This document shows, piece by piece, positions 62,275-64,000 of a stretch of 64,000 bases of DNA. Within the stretch, counting starts at the first letter, position 1, and the number at the start of each line of letters is the position of its first letter. The DNA is taken from assembly GCF_013407855.1 (NCBI RefSeq), contig NZ_JACBZH010000001.1:3286001-3350000 (forward strand), in the 5' to 3' direction. This DNA is from Actinopolymorpha rutila (GTDB lineage Bacteria > Actinomycetota > Actinomycetes > Propionibacteriales > Actinopolymorphaceae). A program made the translations under genes and the position numbers. Below the pieces are notes generated by a model that was not told the origin of the DNA, did no database searches, and was given only the letters and a program-made list of their open reading frames with translations.

Positions 62275-63090
62275 CTACCCCCACCGCCGACGAAGGACTG
62301 GAGATGAGCCCCACGAGAGAAGCGGCGGGGGTGGCCGTGTTCTCGCCCGATGGGCATCTCCTGCTGGGCCGCCACGCGCACGACGGTCGCTGGGCCACCA
62401 TCGGGGGAGCCGTGGAGCCCGGTGAAACGCCACGCGAACCGCCGTACGCGAGGTGCGTGAGGAAGTCGGCCTCCATCTGCAGTCCCTCGACTCGCTGGGG
62501 CGCTTCGCCGGCTCGCAATCTACGACGTCCGGTATCCGAACGGAGACGTGGTGAGGTATGCGGTCACCAGCGGCCGAACCACTGCTCGGGCCGTACTCCT
62601 CGAACCTCTCCACCTCGGTGAACCCCAACTTCGCGGCGAGGCGCATCGAGGCGACGTTGGCGGTTTGAGTGCACAGCACCACCGGCTCGCCGGGTAGTGC
62701 GCCCGCGAACCAGTCGAGTACCGCAGCGCACGCCTCGGCGGCGTAACCGCGCCCCCACGTGTGCGGCAGGAACATGTAGCCGAGCTCGGCCTCACCGGCA
62801 TTCGTACGGACGTGACCCGGACGCTCGGAGTCGCGCCGATCGAGCGTGATGAAGCCGATCATCGCTCCGTCGAGATCGACCACGAACAGGCCCGGGCGCC
62901 GCCTGGGCACCTCCGGCACCGCGCGCTCGAGATCCTCACGCGGTTGAGGGCCGCCGACGTAGGTGCCGACCTCCGGCGAGGCCAACAGCTCGATGACCGC
63001 CGTACGGTCCGTGGCCTCGGGTTCGCGGAGCACGAGCCGCTCGGTCCTGATCGGGGCGGGTGGCCAGGCGACGGGTCCGAGGTCAGACAT
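62275..63090 (-). CDS. GNAT family N-acetyltransferase, probably frameshifted near its 3' end
   Basis: 271 codons from the ATG at 63090. Residues 1-170 are a good RimJ/RimL-type acetyltransferase: TERLVLREPEATDRTAVIELL, ELGYMFLPHTWGRGYAAEACAAVLDWF (acetyl-CoA loop) and NVASMRLAAKLGFTEVERFEEYG. After that the frame runs antisense through the Nudix remnant with no family resemblance. One base inserted near 62593 would instead give EQWFGRW and a stop at 62564, the normal family ending. So the true gene was probably 62564-63090 and the extra 96 residues are a frameshift product. Confidence 0.75.
   Translation of the reverse strand: MSDLGPVAWPPAPIRTERLVLREPEATDRTAVIELLASPEVGTYVGGPQPREDLERAVPEVPRRRPGLFVVDLDGAMIGFITLDRRDSERPGHVRTNAGEAELGYMFLPHTWGRGYAAEACAAVLDWFAGALPGEPVVLCTQTANVASMRLAAKLGFTEVERFEEYGPSSGSAAGDRIPHHVSVRIPDVVDCEPAKRPSESRDCRWRPTSSRTSRTAVRVAFHRAPRLPRWWPSDRRARGGPAGDAHRARTRPPPPLLSWGSSPVLRRRWG
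62304..62570 (+). pseudogene. Nudix hydrolase gene, twice frameshifted and 3'-truncated
   Basis: The start is good (ATG 62304 after AAGGACTGGAG) and encodes MSPTREAAGVAVFSPDGHLLLGRH...GGAVEPGETPRE. At about 62437 one base seems lost, and the Nudix box continues in the next frame as AVREVREEVGLHLQSLDSLGRFAG. At about 62515 the frame shifts again to IYDVRYPNGDVVRYAVTS, then the homology stops where the opposing GNAT gene begins. A normal Nudix protein would need about 50-60 more residues. Confidence 0.82.
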
Positions 63091-63142
63091 GGCGGGCAAC
63101 CTATCGCACGCCCTGCGGGACAGGGAGCCTCCGACAACCGGT

Positions 63143-64000
63143 TCAGGCGCGGGCGCGCCGGAGACGTTCCTCGCCCTGCGCCAAGGTCTCGGCCAGCGCA
63201 ACGGCCGGTTGACACCACAGGATCTCGGCTCGCGCGTTGTGCACGGCCGGCCACAGGCTCGCTGCCCAGGCCACCTCCCGTTCGTCGGCGGTGAACCGCC
63301 GTCGGCGTGCCTCTTCGTACGCCGCGATGAATGCCTCCGAGCTGTCGAGCGGGGCGAGCGTAGGAATCTCGGTGCTGGCGAAGGCGCCGCAGGCCGCGCC
63401 GACAAGCGCGGCTTCGGGCAGCCACGCGATGCTGTCCCAGTCGTACACGGTATGGATACCGTCGGGGCTCCACCGCAGGTTCTGCGCCTCCCAGTCGGCA
63501 TGGCCGAGGACGCGCCGCCCTTCGGCCTTCGTCAGCCGGGCACGAGCGCGGGCGGCGACGTCTACCAGCTGCCCGGGAAGATCATCCGCGCCCGGCCGTG
63601 AGTCGTGACGTGGATTGGGCGGCCAGATGCCGGGACCTGTGTGATCCCAGTGCACCCATTCGGGATTCGGTAGCGGGGGCGTGAGTTCGATGCGTGCCGT
63701 GATCGCGGTGAGGTCGGCGAAGAGCTGAGCCGAGCGCTCCGCGATGGCCGGGCTGTCGCCTCGCAGCATCTCGCCACCCGGCCGCCACTCCTCGGCATGG
63801 ACCGCGTACCTGTCCACGTAGGTGGCGTCGGTGAGTGGGCGAGCACAGGGGAAGCCCGCGTCGGCCACCTGCTGCTGGACCTCGACACAGGTGGTCGTCC
63901 GCCTGGTCGGGTCCGGGCGAGCCTTGATGAAAACGGTCCGCCCGTCGTCGAGGCGTGTGCCGTTCACCTGCGGCAGTCCAGGCGTGGCAACCGTGCCGAC
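63143..64000 (-). CDS. Phosphotransferase (APH/choline kinase-like), partial at window edge
   Basis: At least 274 residues; the frame stays open upstream of the GTG at 63967 through to the window end (LPQVNGTRLDDGRTVFIKAR), so the start probably lies beyond 64000. Kinase-like motifs: the ATP-site Lys in VFIKARP, catalytic RVLGHADWEAQNLRW (HxDxxxxN form) and TVYDWDSIAWLP (metal-binding Asp). The family phosphorylates aminoglycosides, macrolides, choline or other small alcohols; the substrate cannot be told. Confidence 0.83.
   Translation of the reverse strand, partial: VGTVATPGLPQVNGTRLDDGRTVFIKARPDPTRRTTTCVEVQQQVADAGFPCARPLTDATYVDRYAVHAEEWRPGGEMLRGDSPAIAERSAQLFADLTAITARIELTPPLPNPEWVHWDHTGPGIWPPNPRHDSRPGADDLPGQLVDVAARARARLTKAEGRRVLGHADWEAQNLRWSPDGIHTVYDWDSIAWLPEAALVGAACGAFASTEIPTLAPLDSSEAFIAAYEEARRRRFTADEREVAWAASLWPAVHNARAEILWCQPAVALAETLAQGEERLRRARA

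Overview
The window is chromosomal DNA from a high-GC actinobacterium. The evidence is the 16S/23S/5S operon without a spacer tRNA, the actinobacterial-type insertion in the middle of 23S, frequent GTG starts, GTGA/ATGA stop-start overlaps, and actinobacterial gene neighbourhoods (tlyA-nadK-recN-steA-steB-murJ-pyrG; ald-xerD-parA-scpA-scpB-rluB; chorismate mutase-tyrA-cmk-plsC-der). The 16S text looks closest to Propionibacteriales (Actinopolymorpha/Kribbella/Nocardioides-like); genus placement is only an impression.

Layout. 1-5860: a complete rRNA operon on the plus strand with leader, spacers, a 23S processing stem and a terminator hairpin. 5989-25070: a long plus-strand core block. It starts with a TPR protein whose disordered N-terminal half holds eight 66-bp tandem repeats, then an SSB-like protein, a DUF1015 gene (minus), a small TPR protein, a HAD phosphatase, tlyA, nadK, recN, the cell-envelope/division run steA-steB-MraY-like-murJ-GT4, pyrG and an ADP-ribose-type Nudix hydrolase. 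Most neighbours overlap by 4 nt, implying translational coupling.

25046-31846 is an accessory insert: serine hydrolase, DUF2087, an HTH protein with an NBR1-type Ig domain, 3-hydroxybutyrate dehydrogenase-like SDR, GNAT, an HTH-MurA fusion and a class V aminotransferase. 32074-38240 returns to core: alanine dehydrogenase, XerD, ParA, ScpA, ScpB, RluB (chromosome segregation plus rRNA modification). 38270-55398 is a second, larger accessory insert: a PEP-synthase/rifampicin-phosphotransferase-like enzyme, dicarboxylate symporter, Ser/Thr kinase, creatininase-family amidohydrolase, MerR regulator, membrane protein, GH16 glucanase, a phosphoketolase-acetate kinase pair, DUF4037, SnoaL-like protein, GNAT-like acyltransferase and a streptomycin-6-kinase-like protein. 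55615-60197 is core again: chorismate mutase, prephenate dehydrogenase, cytidylate kinase, acyltransferase, Der GTPase, then a UUCG terminator.

60334-64000 begins with tRNA-Pro(GGG) and runs into a decaying accessory zone: a broken GyrI-like gene, a VOC protein, a nucleotidyltransferase, a frameshifted and truncated Nudix gene colliding with a frameshifted GNAT gene, and a phosphotransferase cut by the window end.

Most unusual items: the near-identical 66-bp repeat array in the RG/RD-rich TPR protein next to the rRNA operon; two HTH fusions (HTH-MurA and HTH-NBR1-Ig), the first with a palindrome at its promoter; the SteA/SteB/MraY-like/MurJ/GT4 translationally coupled set; a 24-nt palindrome in front of the PEP-utilising enzyme; and the degraded junction after tRNA-Pro.
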